Of a stretch of 64,000 nucleotides of DNA, positions 48,063 through 60,707 are shown piece by piece. Position 1 is the stretch's first letter, and each line of letters begins with the position of its first letter. The translations under genes and the position numbers were made by a program. Origin of the DNA: Ophioderma brevispina (lineage: Eukaryota > Echinodermata > Ophiuroidea > Amphilepidida > Ophiodermatidae); the NCBI GenBank assembly GCA_023653785.1, contig JAMKCH010007079.1, positions 1 to 64,000 on the forward strand, read 5' to 3'. The notes beneath the pieces were generated by a model. That model did not search any database. It worked only from the letters and a program-made list of their open reading frames with translations, and was not told where the DNA came from.

Positions 48063-51000
48063 TATAGTAGCAGTGGGCTAAAGTATGTAATTCCTGACTA
48101 CCCAAGTATAATAGGTCTACTTGGGTAAAGAGTTACACGACCAGTATAACATGTATGCATTGTTGAAGTTGACAACTTATATATGGAGCGTCAGTGTGAA
48201 GAGGACGTGCACCTCTTGTGTGACACACCCCCCACAACTTCTTATTGTGAAATGATAGGCGCAGTCACTTATCTCCTGGCAGTAACTCCTGCAAAAGTGT
48301 ATCATTTCTTGTGAAAACTTAAGGAGGAAATTATTTCTTAAAGCAATATTAGCATTTTTTTGAAGAGCCGCCCCCAATTTTTCAAAAATTGAGATTTTTA
48401 CACGATGCCTTGGTAACTGGCTAGTAAACTAATACCGTGAATGGTTAAGCTCAGAAAATGTCTATGTGTCACAAACGAAGGAATTTTGTACTAGAATACT
48501 ATCGGGGATCCCCGATAATAATACCACGGCTGCTGTAAACGGCCTTCCAATGTGAAAATAGCCGGAATAGCGCCATGTACGTGTCTACGCTCATCCATTA
48601 GTTAAGTTTTAATAGTTCAGGCAAGCCAACTTAGAGGTTATTTTCGCGAGGTGGCACAGTTCAACCAGGGACGACATAAACGTAGCATTCCAGCTCTGCC
48701 GTTAAGTCCAATCTGGGATCCCGATCTAATCCAAATCGCTTTTTTTTTATAAATACGCATTTTTTAGAGCATTCTCGTTCGCAGGTATAGTTTTCCTGAC
48801 AATTACCACGTAACGTGTAAAAATATCAAATTTTGAAAATGGGGGCTCGCTTCAAAAAGGTTCTACTATGCTTTAATTTTGGAAACATAATTTTGATTAA
48901 TTTTGGGTTAAATTCTTATCTGCTGAATTATAATAATGTTATCCCCATTTGTTCTTATGCAATAATGGATGTGGGCTCATGTGATATACCCAAGCCAGTG
49001 TTAATTTTCCATAATTGCCTTGAGAACAAACACGGGATAACTAATATCATAATCAGGGTATGGTAAAGCAAATTATTTTTTTTTTTTTTTTTGACTATTT
49101 AAGTTTTTGTGGCTTATCATTGTTTTCAAAACTTATAGGGCAAAAATATTTTCATGGGCTTTTAGATTCACGGTTTTCTGAAATAAACAAAAAAAAGGAA
49201 CCAAAATAAAAAATCACAACGACTTCCTATACAGAATTTAGTACACTACAAGGTGTCTAAAAATGTTACACATGTAACAAAATATTCAAATATACTTTTT
49301 TCCCCCTGTATTTCAGTATGTGTCCCCCCTGTGAACTTACTGAAATAGTGTGAAATGTAAGGTAATCGTTATTTAATTGTTATAATATAGTTGTACTATA
49401 ATTTGAGTATGTTAACCATTGTTTCCTGAAAAGTACAAGTGGCAAAATCCTGAATGCATTTTGAACAAATTGATTAAAAATAATTAGCAGTTAGAAGGAG
49501 TTGCAAATCAAACTTGACCTCTGATGACCTTTGGACCCCCAGATAACCTCATTCTACTTTGTGTCTGCTTGTAAAGTGGCCCAAGTGAAATTTGACACAC
49601 TTTTCTCTTAAGAAAAAACAGATTTCCTGGGTGCTCATCATCTGGCAATTGCGGTTTTGCCAGTGGAGACATAAACTTAGACCCTCCGGATGACCTTTTG
49701 GTGACAACATATATGATCTCATTTTACATGCTTGCTCGATATATAACATATTTCAGCACCAAGTTTTACCTGAATCACTGTTGAAACTATGCAAATGAAC
49801 CTCGTTATTTTGTGATGAATATGCAAATAAGATCAAATGTGGAGTTTGATTCACCAACAATTTGGACTCAAACGTGTAATTTTTTTCGGTCGTCACATGC
49901 TGTAATTTGCAAGCTAACCTCTTATATTGAATCACTCTAACAATATGCAAGGTTCCAATATATACAAAGTATGAAGACTTAGAAATAAAAGTTGTTGAAG
50001 GCTAATAAAATCCAATCTTGTTCTTGATTAACATTATATAACAGACCCACACACGGTCACTAAATGATGCAAAATCATCATCATCAGAATATACAAATTG
50101 CTAACTATGTTATAGTTAGATTCAACCATCGTGTCACCAGAGAAAAGTTTGACAGCGGCGATTAGTTGGGAGAGGAGGCAGAAAAGAAAACATTGCGTGA
50201 TTCACCTTTTTCATGAAAGAACTAAGCTATAATCGGCCTTTCATGTTGACTTCGTGAAGAAAAAAAACAATTTTCACATGGAGATGTACAACTTTTGTGT
50301 TCCTTTGTGCGCTCGGGCCGCCTCAAAAGTCAGTAACATTCATGCACCTGTTACATTGAAGACCACTGAAGTAAATACGATAGTCAAATCTTTGAGAGTT
50401 TAATGTAGCAAAAAATCGCTTACATTGACTTGAATGCTTTCATTAAGCATATAATTGATTTTCTCTGGTATCGGATTCCATGTTTCAATAGATTTGAGTG
50501 GAATTTTAATTTCCACGCCCTCAACTCCCCTCATCACTTGATGCCCTACTTCAGAAAAGGTACTAAGGTGCCATGGGTTGAATCTACTAAGAGTTACCTT
50601 AAACTGACAACTCAATCCTTAACAATATGTGCTTATGCTCCTTTTCTACTTCTGACCCCCCCCCCCCCCAATTTGACTTTCACCAAAAAAGGTATACTAG
50701 AACCTAAAGAAATGTTGTATTTGCAGGACAGACTAGAAAAATAGGTAAATAGTTTTTTTCATTTTTTACATCACTCCTAATTAACCTAATGACTATGATA
50801 CGTATGCATAGTCAACTCAGAGGCTTATGATCTGAATTTTTCATTAGGAATGTAAAATTTTAATTTTGCATAATTTTTACATTTACATGAATTCTTTGCT
50901 TTTTCCAAATGAGGTTAGGTTGGGTGATGCCAATACAACTTCTTTCTAGACACTACAAATTGTTTTTATGGTGGGTTATATTCAAAAGCAAATGATTGGC

Positions 51001-52270
51001 AAACGCTAGTTTAGCCTTTCCAACAGGCTTTTTGGGCCAATGCCTGAACACACTTGCAATAAAAGCATATTCCCAAAGGCTAGTATGACCTACGTCTGCA
51101 ATGAAGGACGAACCCATCATTATTCAGAAGTCTGCTTATCTAGGTTGTTGCTTGCAATTCTTACCTAGCATGTATCAAGAGCAGGAAATATTGAGCAATT
51201 CATCATAATTCCTCTAGGTCTAGCAATGAGAAAATAAGAAACGAGAGATAGTTGGTTTCATACCTGTCTTTACTCTGTTGGGAATATATGACATTTTTTA
51301 AAGTAGCTGACATCTTTTTGTAAACATCGAACTTAAAAAAGTGAGGGGCTTCCATCACCAGGCAAGGCAGAGCACACAGTAGACACCCCTCATACTCAAC
51401 TTGAGTCTTAAACTATTCAAGTTTGGGCACTAATTTAATGGTACCCTTTGGAGGCTACTGCTGTATTACATGTATGGCTTTATTCTGTTACCAGAATAAA
51501 CATGAAGAATATCGGGTCCAAAGGGTAATCCATACTAAGGTATAGCCTAACTTTTATAGAATCACGGCAATATCGACTCAGATACGATTGTTTTGTAGGC
51601 ACAATTGGATGCATCTTTGTGAAATTAAGTATAAATTACCATTAAAACTTGTTGATGAACTGAATCAAAGTATTGGCACTTTGGAAATTCGGTGTGTGAA
51701 TACTTTCCGCACCACTCGCTGCAATATCTATACCATGTGCAGTGTTCACACACAGAATTATCCATAAGTGCAATATTTTGATCCCAACGTTCATCAGTTT
51801 ATAGATAATGTGGCGCAGCGAGGTCTGGAACATTCAACCTTGCTTAACTGTGACCATTATTAGGGCATGTAGAGACAATTCTGTAAATATTTTTAGGGTT
51901 ATAACTGATGGTAAAGTCTGTAAATTGACGCTTAAATATATCAAGCCAGCAGGGAAAAAAAAAAAAAAAGAAATTATGGTTAATGAATATGCTCCTCATC
52001 ATTACGCAGTGAATTTATTTGAAGTCAACTTCAGAATAATATTGAACTGCAAACCTCTGAACTGAAAGTGCAAATCCCTTTTTTATTAATAAATAGTTTT
52101 TTAATTATTAAGCATCACCCTAATTTTTACATATCTAGGGACAGTTTGGGTGTTATCATACTCAGGTTCACTTCTGGTGCTGTGAATGACTTTCTGATAA
52201 TTACTTTTTTTAAGAAATTAAAAAACTAAAAATATAAAATAATTATTCTATAATTAGGATTGATTTTTAC
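48063..52270. other. Long intergenic stretch
   Basis: It holds an 18-bp perfect palindrome at 48500-48517 (ATCGGGGATCCCCGAT core), poly-T at about 49077-49092, poly-C at about 50656-50668 and poly-A at about 51957-51970. No convincing exon was found; the open frames are AT-driven. Confidence 0.5.
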
Positions 52271-52504
52271 CAGCTGCTTTTTGTGGACCAATAAAAGATA
52301 GAAAATGGTATCGAATAGCCAACTTGGATACAGGAAGGCAAAAACTTCTAATTCAGCAGCAAGAGATCGGTGCTTTGAACTATTAGTTAAGAAAACTGAC
52401 AGCACCATGGACCTACTTCTCATCGAGTTCCATGTCAGGTCGTCTTCCAAGTGGCCGCCTGAAACTATTGAATTGTACATTCCATTTCCATCAATCCTTC
52501 CAAG
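52271..52504 (-). CDS. Possible internal exon (minus strand), product unknown
   Basis: On the minus strand a 234-bp segment lies between a T-rich acceptor (GTTTTTATCAG) and a donor (CAGCTG|GTAAAA). It is open for all 78 codons, begins and ends in phase 0, and is more GC-rich than its surroundings. The peptide (LGRIDGNGMYNS...SKHRSLAAELEVFAFLYPSW...) matches no family I recognise. The same DNA also reads well on the + strand (67 codons from ATG 52305, ending IELYIPFPSILPS), so strand is uncertain. It may be one exon of a split gene or a transposon fragment. Confidence 0.33.
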
Positions 52505-53462
52505 CTGATAAAAACACCACACCCAAATGAAAAATTAGGACTAGTATTACACTGAGGGTCAAGCTAGGATGCTTAGGATAAAGCGGTCTTAGGTTTCCTA
52601 CGAATCAAGAGTATTTCAACAGCAAAACATTTTGCCGTGGATTTGATTTCAAACCGAAAGGGGACATTTTAAAATATACAAATTTTCTCTGTAAATTTTA
52701 TAACTCTGCCATTCAATTTGTTTCAAATTTGAGGATTAAAACTTTTCACACTTAAACTTATTACATATAATAACAAAGATACACCTCTAGTCCACGGGCA
52801 TAATTGCCAGTTAACCTGTTTTTAGCCAAAGTACGCTTAGGCTTGCCCGACCCCCCAAAACAGCGCATTGTCTTGATGCGATTGCACGGCAGTGAGAGAC
52901 GTACGAGTGTTGCCATGTACCCCAGCAATCAAGGACCGAAGAGTGTAAGGGAACTATTTCCAGGTTTGTATCCATTGTTATAAAAACAGATATTTTAACT
53001 GAGATCAACATTATTTTCAGACTTTTTAAAAACATTTTTGGCCATTTGTGATGAGGAAAGGGTCTTTTACAACAAAATTTATCTTTTCTTACAAAAAGTG
53101 TACATGCAAAAAACTTTGTACACAGAACCAGTTTTCTGACAAGCAAAGGAGGGGGCTACATAATAGCTTGGTCCTAAGTAGACATAGACACATACCATTG
53201 GGATGTACATTGGTATGTGGATGTACCTTTACCCAACTTGCTCTTTGGCATGATTTTCCCAGATGTGGGGAGAACCTCGGACTGGCAGCAATATGAATGG
53301 GAGCACTCACCCAATAGTTCGATCAGGTTTTGATCTTCTAAAACAAAAAACAATGGCTGTTTTGCAAGAGGTGGAATGCATTTTTATTCATCTTTTTTCC
53401 CTCAGATGGCCAAGGGCCACAACAAGTAGTGTTGGAAAAAAAAACAACCCCATGCGCACTTG

Positions 53463-53525
53463 GGCCGGATCGACCCCGGTGACTTCGTATACTAGCGCGA
53501 TGCTCTTGAAAACCTTTAAGCTATC
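53463..53525 (-). mobile_element. Possible tRNA-derived SINE head
   Basis: On the minus strand a B-box-like GGGGTCGATCCGG with a 4-bp T stem follows a D-arm-like AGCTTAAAGGTTTTCAAGAGC at tRNA-like spacing. The anticodon stem is poor. It differs from the SINE at 28551. Boundaries are not determined. Confidence 0.4.
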
Positions 53526-54505
53526 AAGCCAGGGTTGGTAGAGGAGCGGTAGATATTATCTATAGGGTTTAGGGTTTCAGTTCGAGGCTTGACCTACAAT
53601 AGGCAAACCGTGCCAAAAAAGGGCGAATTGGATGTCATGTTTATGTGCTACATTAATGGGTGGTGGAACACCCAGTGGCTTGTCTACACCCAGGTCATGT
53701 TCCTTTAGGCTCAAAATGATTTCTTCCCAAAAAACACAAAAATATGAGTAAAAATGTAAGCAAAAGATCAATGTAATGCGGTGTCTTCAGTTGGTTCTAC
53801 ACCCAGATTAGGGCACAGATGAAACTGCAATTAGTAAATGTAATTACAGTATGACTGCGTATAGGTCAACACTATCTACAGCGTCTTCTTCATTATTTGA
53901 ACACTTTTGGAGTAGGATTACCAAGATAGGTAGTGCGAAGGACAACAGAGGCTGGCATCCAATAAACCTGTGTACTTTGGAGGGACCTATCTGTAGGTAT
54001 TGTATCAGAAATGGGTATTGGGGTTTAATGTGCAGGTAAACTTACGGAGTAAGCTGTGAAGTACATGGCTCCACCAAGTGAGGGAATCTGGCTGTGTACA
54101 TTTATTACCCCCCCTCCTCAAAAAAAATATACATAAGAAAATAGGTTTCACATTCTAATTTTTCCTAATTTTTAAAAGGGGGGCATATACACCACTTACC
54201 ATCTTATATTCTTATTACCTTGGTTGAAAATTAGGAATTATGGTACTTACAATAACTAAATCCCCTTCCTAGGCCAAAAAGATTGTCTCAGGAAGATAGT
54301 ACACTTTGATTTTAAATTCGCTATTTAAACAATTCTTCTTTTCCCCCCAATGTTTTGATTTTTGCATTTTTTCAAAAAGAGCGGATTTCAGCTGGTTAAA
54401 GGGCTGCTCCAAAAATTATGGCCCAATTAACACTGTAAACTCAAGTGACCTTAAGAAGGAAAAATCAAAACCCATACTTGTAAATCCCAAGAATGTTTTC
54501 ACGAA

Positions 54506-54971
54506 GAATTAGTCTTGGCAACAATAAAAAAAAGTACCTCACGTTAGGGCTCTTTTAGTACTTCCACTTCGGTTGCTAGTTAGGGCTCAATATTGTTCTC
54601 CACTTACTGTAAGGGCCACTAGAAGAAACAAAACCACTTGAAATTATTGCCTCAAGTACTTTCAACAGTGGCTTTGTGTCCCCTTCTAGTGGCCCCTTCT
54701 TCAACTGGCGTAACAGGGTAACTGACGACTTTTGGCTGGAAAAAAAAAAATTTGCAAAATCATGCTAAATCAAGCTGTTGTTAGCCCCTACTGACGGGAA
54801 AAAAATTGGCCTTTTGACCCCCATCAGAGGGGCAGGCACCGATACGGCCAACTGCCCCTTTTACCATGGCGACAAAACAATAGTGTGAGCCCTAAATAAG
54901 CAACTAAGTGGGAGAGTACTCAAGAGCCCTCAAACTGTGAGTGCACTTTTATTTTTAGCCAAGACTAATTC
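54506..54971. mobile_element. Nested foldback element, 466 bp
   Basis: The outer arms GAATTAGTCTTGGC (left) and GCCAAGACTAATTC (right) continue as TTAGGGCTC / GAGCCCT and GTTGCTAGTTAGGGCTCA / TGAGCCCTAAATAAGCAAC. Inside is a second hairpin, GGGCCACTAGAAG with CTTCTAGTGGCCC (about 54613-54692). No coding content. Confidence 0.75.
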
Positions 54972-57742
54972 CTCATTGAACCCATGGGGATTATGTTTAT
55001 TTTTTCCTTCCTTCTAAAAACCAAAATTTTAAAATGAAAAACCTAAAATTTAACAAATTTGTGTTTTTCAAAAATAGCCTAGGGCCCAATTTTCTTACGG
55101 AGCCAACTTTTTTGGCCCAATGTATTTCACATATGCCAGGATTTGGCATAGGCAGCCCGGGTTGGTTCTGAGGGGGGGCAAGAATCCTGGTAGTGCAACA
55201 AATTGTTTTACCAATCACAATCAAAACTGCTTCTGGTTGTAGGGGGCCAAAGGTCCAAAAAAGGGTGATTTTTTTCCTTTTTCTCTTCGTTCTTTCTTTT
55301 TGATTTTTCCCCTCAAAGAAAAAAAATTCCGAGTGGCAAACGGGCCTCCTCTTTTTGCCATTGCCGCTGGCTTGTGTTTTTTTAAACGTACACTTGACAT
55401 CCGCACATCAGCTTTGTGTCTTTTGCAAACTAAGTGAAGTAAAACTGGAGGGATGGCATCAGGGACTCAATTGTTATACGTATGAAAACCAAGGTAAAAT
55501 TAGTTGACATAGGGAGGATCGCTTATCAAAACAATACACTAACTTTACACTGTATATAAAATATTGAGAATGAATCCCACCTATATTTTACAAATGACCA
55601 CGCTCTGATATATTTTCATGGTAAACAAATATGCAATTAAAATGCCAACACAAATATTAGTAAACGTCTTTTAGGCAACACAAGTCCCAGTTTTCTGTCA
55701 AACTCCTCGTCGTACTTCCTGCACCTGCCAATTTGTTTTATTGATGGGTTTGTCAGTATTAAAATGGTAATCAAATGGGTAGAAAACAAGATTGTAGGTT
55801 GAAAATTAAGATTTTTTGAGGTATACTTTGTCATTTGACCGCCAAAATTAACCCAGCAAAGTGGCCTATGTGGGCTCCGTCATACCAGCATTTCTCATAA
55901 AGCAAACTGCAAGACTGTACTCGACGGAATTTTTGTTAATAAAATTCCCAATGATATCAACTGAACCATTAAAAAAAATAAAACAAAATGTGTCAAAATC
56001 ACAGAAATTCAAAGACCTGCTGCTGTTTGAAAATCATCAGCACTTTTTATCTCAAACTTCTTATTAGTTGTAAAGCATAACGTTATAGGGATGCTTCCTT
56101 CAATCCTTTCTAAAGTGAATTTAAAAGTTTAAACCACCCTCTAAATTCTGTATAAGAGACTATTGAATGTTCTTACAGCATGAATAAATTTAAAGCTAGA
56201 TCATATTAGTATTGTTTACAAAGTGCTTACACACGTGATCATGCACTGAATTGACCATTAGAAACTTAAAACCAACTATGACCACCAATTTTCAGGTCGA
56301 TCTGATAACGGATGCCCATGCGGGGTGGGGGCGGGGGGGGGGGGGGCGGGGCACTTCTCAATCACAAGGGGCGGGTGGTATCATCCGTTGTACAAAGCAT
56401 TCACAACAAGCACCCTAAATACGTACTTTCGCAGCTTGAATTTTTCCCCCTAACACAGTATGCAGCGAATTATTAGGTATCCTAAACTAGTACTTGTGGA
56501 ATTTGCGCCCTAAAAAAGTATCAGCTTAGCGCAATTTGCATAGTATATATAATATAAATAAACTAAACAAGTATTGTCTTTCTACTCCCATAAGCAAGTA
56601 ACTGATGCAATTATTACCCCTTTATAAATTAAAAACCAAAAAAAAAACATCTCTTTGTGATTTTTTGCACACAAGAGAGGCTTGTCTGAGATTGGCTGTT
56701 GGGAATTCAGAAAATATCTGGGGAAAGTTAATTTTTCAGCCGGATATATCAGAGGAAAGGTATTTAAAAGAGTGAATTTTGAGCCAAGGGCGTTTCCAAC
56801 AATTCTCAGGACGGCGGCACGACTAGTCGATAAAAGACATGTTTGAATGCAAGTACAGACTTCCGGAAACTTTTTTAGGTGTTTTTTTTATGCTGGGAAA
56901 TGAAGGAGGGACAGAAAGGAGGAAGGCAAGTCCCCGCCCAGTCCTCATTTAGGAAAATAAAACCTTTTTTCTTGATTTTTGGGACGGGCTGATTTTTCAT
57001 TCTTTTTTTTTTGCTGCCCTTTTCACGTTTACGTACGTAACATGCATGATCCTGAATGAAAAAAATACCCTTTTTACGTGAATTCGTGGACAAGGATGAT
57101 ACCCCCTTGTCTATGAAGACTGAACCCCCCGGGGCTCCATGAGCTCTAAATTTCAATGTTTGCGTACTTCTTGGACTAGATAAATGTGCACCCTATAATA
57201 ACTGCTCAAGAGTTTGCCACTTTTAAGCCAGGTCCTAGTAATTTTAAATGTAAGAAATCAGAGAGAACATATAGAGGTTTGAATATAACAAAGATTCGGG
57301 GTACAGCAGGCCAAATTGGTTGATAATGCTATTAGATAGCGATGCGGAACTTTGGTGGGTATTTGACAGAATTTCTCATTAACACCTATAGTATATGAGT
57401 TGTTGAACTGAATCTGTGTTGCATGTCATAGAACGGTTGAGTACTGCATAAATGCCAAAATAAAAGTTCGGTGAGAGATCCTATTTACCAAAAAAAGTGA
57501 TTTTCCTTTCTATTCCTCGTTTGGCCACCTCACTATGAACATATGTTCAACAGCTTTTAAGTCAAAAGTCAGTAATCATAATGTCCGTGCAAACTGTAAA
57601 AAACATTCACTACCCTCCTCACACACTTTTAAAAAGGTAATTAGCCACGATGTGGTTTTGCGTCACCCATCGCATCATATTTCTATCAATGGATATTATT
57701 CAAACTATATACAAATTGTCCTGTCACGTTTTAATTGGTTTG
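54972..57742. other. Intergenic DNA
   Basis: It holds a run of G at about 56328-56347 and several T-rich tracts. No gene was recognised. The stretch next to 57742 would hold the 3' UTR of the minus-strand exon candidate, but no clear AATAAA on that strand was found close by. Confidence 0.45.
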
Positions 57743-57916
57743 TTATGATAATGGTCCATACTTTTTACTGGAACTAGGCCCTGAGCTGGTGGAAGTGCTC
57801 CCGCTGGCTTCAGTGGTTGAGGTTTTAACACGCTTGCGTCTCCCTTGAGAGCTATACTCGTCTTCCGAGTCTGAGTCGGACCCAGAGCCTCCATCAATGC
57901 ATACACTGTGACCTCC
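57743..57916 (-). CDS. Probable last coding exon, acidic/Ser-rich nuclear-type C-terminus
   Basis: On the minus strand a good acceptor (TTGCCCTTTACCTCTAAG) precedes 57916, and the frame runs 57 codons to a TAA at 57743-57745. It reads GGHSVCIDGGSGSDSDSEDE, a CK2-type acidic Ser cluster, then the basic block GRRKRVK, a likely nuclear signal, then a Ser/Thr-rich end closing KKYGPLS. Acidic patch followed by basic patch is common in chromatin or RNA-processing proteins. Codon and GC content differ from the AT-rich surroundings. Upstream exons should lie at higher coordinates but were not recognised. The frame is also open a further ten codons upstream of the chosen acceptor, so another acceptor is possible. 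Family unknown. Confidence 0.5.
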   Translation of the reverse strand, partial: GGHSVCIDGGSGSDSDSEDEYSSQGRRKRVKTSTTEASGSTSTSSGPSSSKKYGPLS

Positions 57917-58102
57917 CTTAGAGGTAAAGGGCAAGACCACTGTCAACTAAGCTTGGATCAGCAACACCAGTTTTTTCCAAGAGGCGAACTGTTGATGAAA
58001 ATGTTAACATGTTCAGTTTTAATCACCAATCATGCATTGTACGTTTGTCCTTTGCATACTTGAGATTCCATAAATACAGAGTACGCTTGGTAGGGTACAC
58101 AA

Positions 58103-58322
58103 GAGAAGATGTCAGTACTCCCACAATGCATTGCTTCCAAAGGATTTTTTTGTAAGCTTACTGATTGAACGTTAGAGATGAAACATGGCTACATTGGGGC
58201 CGTACTGTACAAACTTGCATTTTAAGAATGTTTCATCTCTAAGATTCACATTACTAGCCTGTACAAACCTTCATTGGAAGCAATGCCCATTGAGGGTGGG
58301 AAGCTTAACTGAATATCTTCTC
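58103..58322. mobile_element. Foldback MITE, about 220 bp
   Basis: Outer arms AGAGAAGAT and ATCTTCTCT, then ATGCATTGCTTCCAA with TTGGAAGCAATG, then TTAGAGATGAAACAT with ATGTTTCATCTCTAA, are mirrored around a centre near 58205. The left arm contains CTCCCACAATGCATTGC. Confidence 0.75.
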
Positions 58323-58326
58323 TGGT

Positions 58327-58612
58327 TAGCACCACTGACCTCTACAACATGGATAGCAAAGGGTCGGCGCACCGTTGAAAAGCCGCAGATTGAAACCACA
58401 GGAAGTTGGGCATATGTGCCCCTGCACAATGTGGCCTATACTTTATTGTCAAAGTTAAAGGAATTTTGTATAACAACATCTGCTATGGAATAATGTGCAC
58501 CAGCAAGGGTATGCATTGTTTCCCGCCATAGTGCTAAGGCTAAAAGCAACTTCCTGTTGTTTCAATCGGCAACTCAGACCTGCTATCCATGTGTAGAGTC
58601 AGTGGGTAAGCA
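58327..58612. mobile_element. Foldback MITE, about 285 bp
   Basis: Arms are CACTGACCTCTACAACATGG ATAGC on the left against GCTATCCATGTGTAGAGTCAGTG on the right, and GATTGAAACCACAGGAAGTT against AACTTCCTGTTGTTTCAATC. It abuts the foldback at 58103, so one may have inserted beside the other or both may form one composite element. Confidence 0.7.
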
Positions 58613-58719
58613 CAAAGTTTTTTTTCTTCCCTATGACAATTTCCTTACCCACAATTACAGGTTTAGTAAAAATCAGACTAGGTAGGTCAACTAGCCCTAA
58701 CAAGGCTTTTTAACCTATA

Positions 58720-58850
58720 CCACCAAATATACCACAACATATACCACACTGTGTAACAGGACTCGCATTCCAATGTTGTGGTATTTTGTGGTTATGGGGA
58801 GAGTGTAAAGCTGGAAGTTGTGGTATATTGTGGTTATATGGTAAGTGCTC
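58720..58850. repeat. Short TACCACAA / TTGTGGTA inverted cluster
   Basis: ATACCACAACATATACCACA near 58731 faces TTGTGGTATTTTGTGGTTAT and a second TTGTGGTATATTGTGGTTAT (about 58777-58838). It is a small inverted and tandem cluster of unknown origin. Confidence 0.6.
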
Positions 58851-59319
58851 ATAAAATATGACCTCTGTTAGGTGGATACTGCTTCCTGTGCAGCCCGCTA
58901 CAAGCTCAAAACCAAAGTTGCATTTTTTCAGCGAGTATGCAAATTGAGGGGCACTATGCACACTGCTTTATTTTTGTATTTTTAAAAAAAAATCATAAAA
59001 AATTAAATTGGAATAGGCATCTTAAAACCCCCCTTCTGTTATATCCACTCTGTATTCAAAATAGACATATATATGCCTAAGTATTCAATAAAATTTAATG
59101 AACAAAAGGCCTGATTGAGCACGGTCTGAGCTTAAGAGAAAATGTAGGTGACACCTACTATTGAGGTTATTGCAGGAGGAGGGGCAATAGACGGGCCGGC
59201 CATTGAGGGCAAAAGTCTCAGAAAAAAGTTTGCGGCGTACGAATTTGTACAAACTATCCAAACCATGTGGATTCGCATCCTTATGGGACAGGACAATAGC
59301 GATGGGGGTTGGCATTTCA

Positions 59320-59700
59320 ATTTTTAATTTTGGGATAAAAAATGGCCAAACAAGTCAAAATAGTCCAAAATAGGTAAATCAATCATATTGCCTTCTTTCT
59401 CAAAATTGTCATCAGGACATGTGGTGTACATCCTAAGGGAACACAAATGACGGGATTGAGTGCATAGCCATTCCAATTAACATATTCTGGGTCAAATTGG
59501 CCAAAAAACAGCAAAATTGTCCAAAAATCCATAAATGAGTCATAATACCAGCCGTTGTCAAACGAATATGATGGGAAAATGTAGAGTTTACTCCCCAAAG
59601 AAATAAATTAATGAATGCGAGTGCTAGCCCTTTTCATTGACATTACTGTAGGGTCATCAAACTGGCCAACAAGTCCAAATTGTCAAAACTAATAACTTAG
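59320..59700. repeat. Diverged tandem repeat, about 170-bp units
   Basis: Phrases like TTGGCCAAAAAACAGCAAAATTGTCCAAAAAT and GGCCAAACAAGTCAAAATAGTCCAAAATAG recur about two to three times. The sequence resembles the opposite strand of the array at 63010-63525. Confidence 0.55.
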
Positions 59701-60108
59701 TCAAAACACACTTTTCTCCAAAATCCATCGTCTATATTACCAAGCTTTTTAATTTTTGTAATATGGATTACCAAGGGGGGCCTCGAGGAATTTTGTTATA
59801 AAGCACCCGGTGTTTACAGTTTTGATCCAATGGATAGCTATGGTCCTCTTCTTCCATAATACCAAAACAAGTACTAACGGACCAGAGGGCGTCACAATGA
59901 CGTCATAAAATCCACGAGTCGGCCCAAAATTGGGATTTTCCATAGAAATGGCGAAAAATCCGATCTTTCCTCATAAAAGGTTAGGATATCGGATTTTCAT
60001 GCGGGGTTTCCGCTCTAAATGATGCAGTTGACTAGTTTTACATAAATATTATAGTTTTAGAGCCATCTTTGCTAATAATTTTTAAAAAGTACCATAAAAT
60101 ATTATTGT

Positions 60109-60336
60109 GTGGCACCACCCGTACCCTTCGACTTGGAAGGCATACCCAAACCCGGTGAAGGTGCTACTTCACACAGTCTTTTCGCTAAAATGACCGAAAG
60201 GATGGAAAAGCTACTAGGAAGCTTTGCAAAGCTTCTGGCATTTAGCCCTGGAGCAAAGTTCACTGGGGTGTTACCCTCCCTGGTAAGACGAGGAGTTAAG
60301 GGGAAAATTATTCATTTACTTTCCAGGGACAAATGA
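60109..60336 (+). CDS. Possible coding fragment, product unknown
   Basis: An open frame with balanced composition reads APPVPFDLEGIPKPGEG, then MTERMEKLLGSFAKLLAFSP from an ATG at 60190, and ends SRDK at TGA 60334-60336, immediately beside the MITE at 60337. The frame is also open for some codons upstream of 60109. It could be a decayed gag-like or host-gene fragment truncated by the insertion. No domain is recognised and no clear acceptor is seen. Confidence 0.25.
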   Translation: MAPPVPFDLEGIPKPGEGATSHSLFAKMTERMEKLLGSFAKLLAFSPGAKFTGVLPSLVRRGVKGKIIHLLSRDK

Positions 60337-60707
60337 TTAAAGCCATATCAGTGATTTATTCGAATGACGTCAAAATACCTGAACTTTGCAGGAATAGCTT
60401 AAAAGTGAAGGGTAAGTCTGTTGAATCCGTAAGTACTCTTTTCAACCGAAACAATTGACAGGACAGAAAAAAGGAAAAGAAACGGCAATGTTCAAAGTAT
60501 GAATCTCCATTCAATTACGTGTTGTAGAAGTGTCCGAACGGACACTAAGACTAAATGTCCAATTTTGTCTTATTAGGTTGCTCTGGTCCTATAATTTGCA
60601 GGGTATGTTTGGACACCTTCCTTGTGACATACAAGCAAAAATCTTTCTGATTTTTGATATTTTTTCGATTTTTCTGATAGCAAATCACGGATTGATAGTG
60701 TCTTTAA
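60337..60707. mobile_element. TTAA-flanked MITE, 371 bp (CACTATCAGTGA family, copy 2, reversed)
   Basis: The left end TTAAAGCCATATCAGTGATT is mirrored by GATTGATAGTGTCTTTAA on the right. The body is the reverse complement of the element at 18254 (CTTAAAAGTGAAGGGTAAG; TATGAATCTCCATTCAATTA; GTGTCCGAACGGACAC). There is no transposase. Confidence 0.8.
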
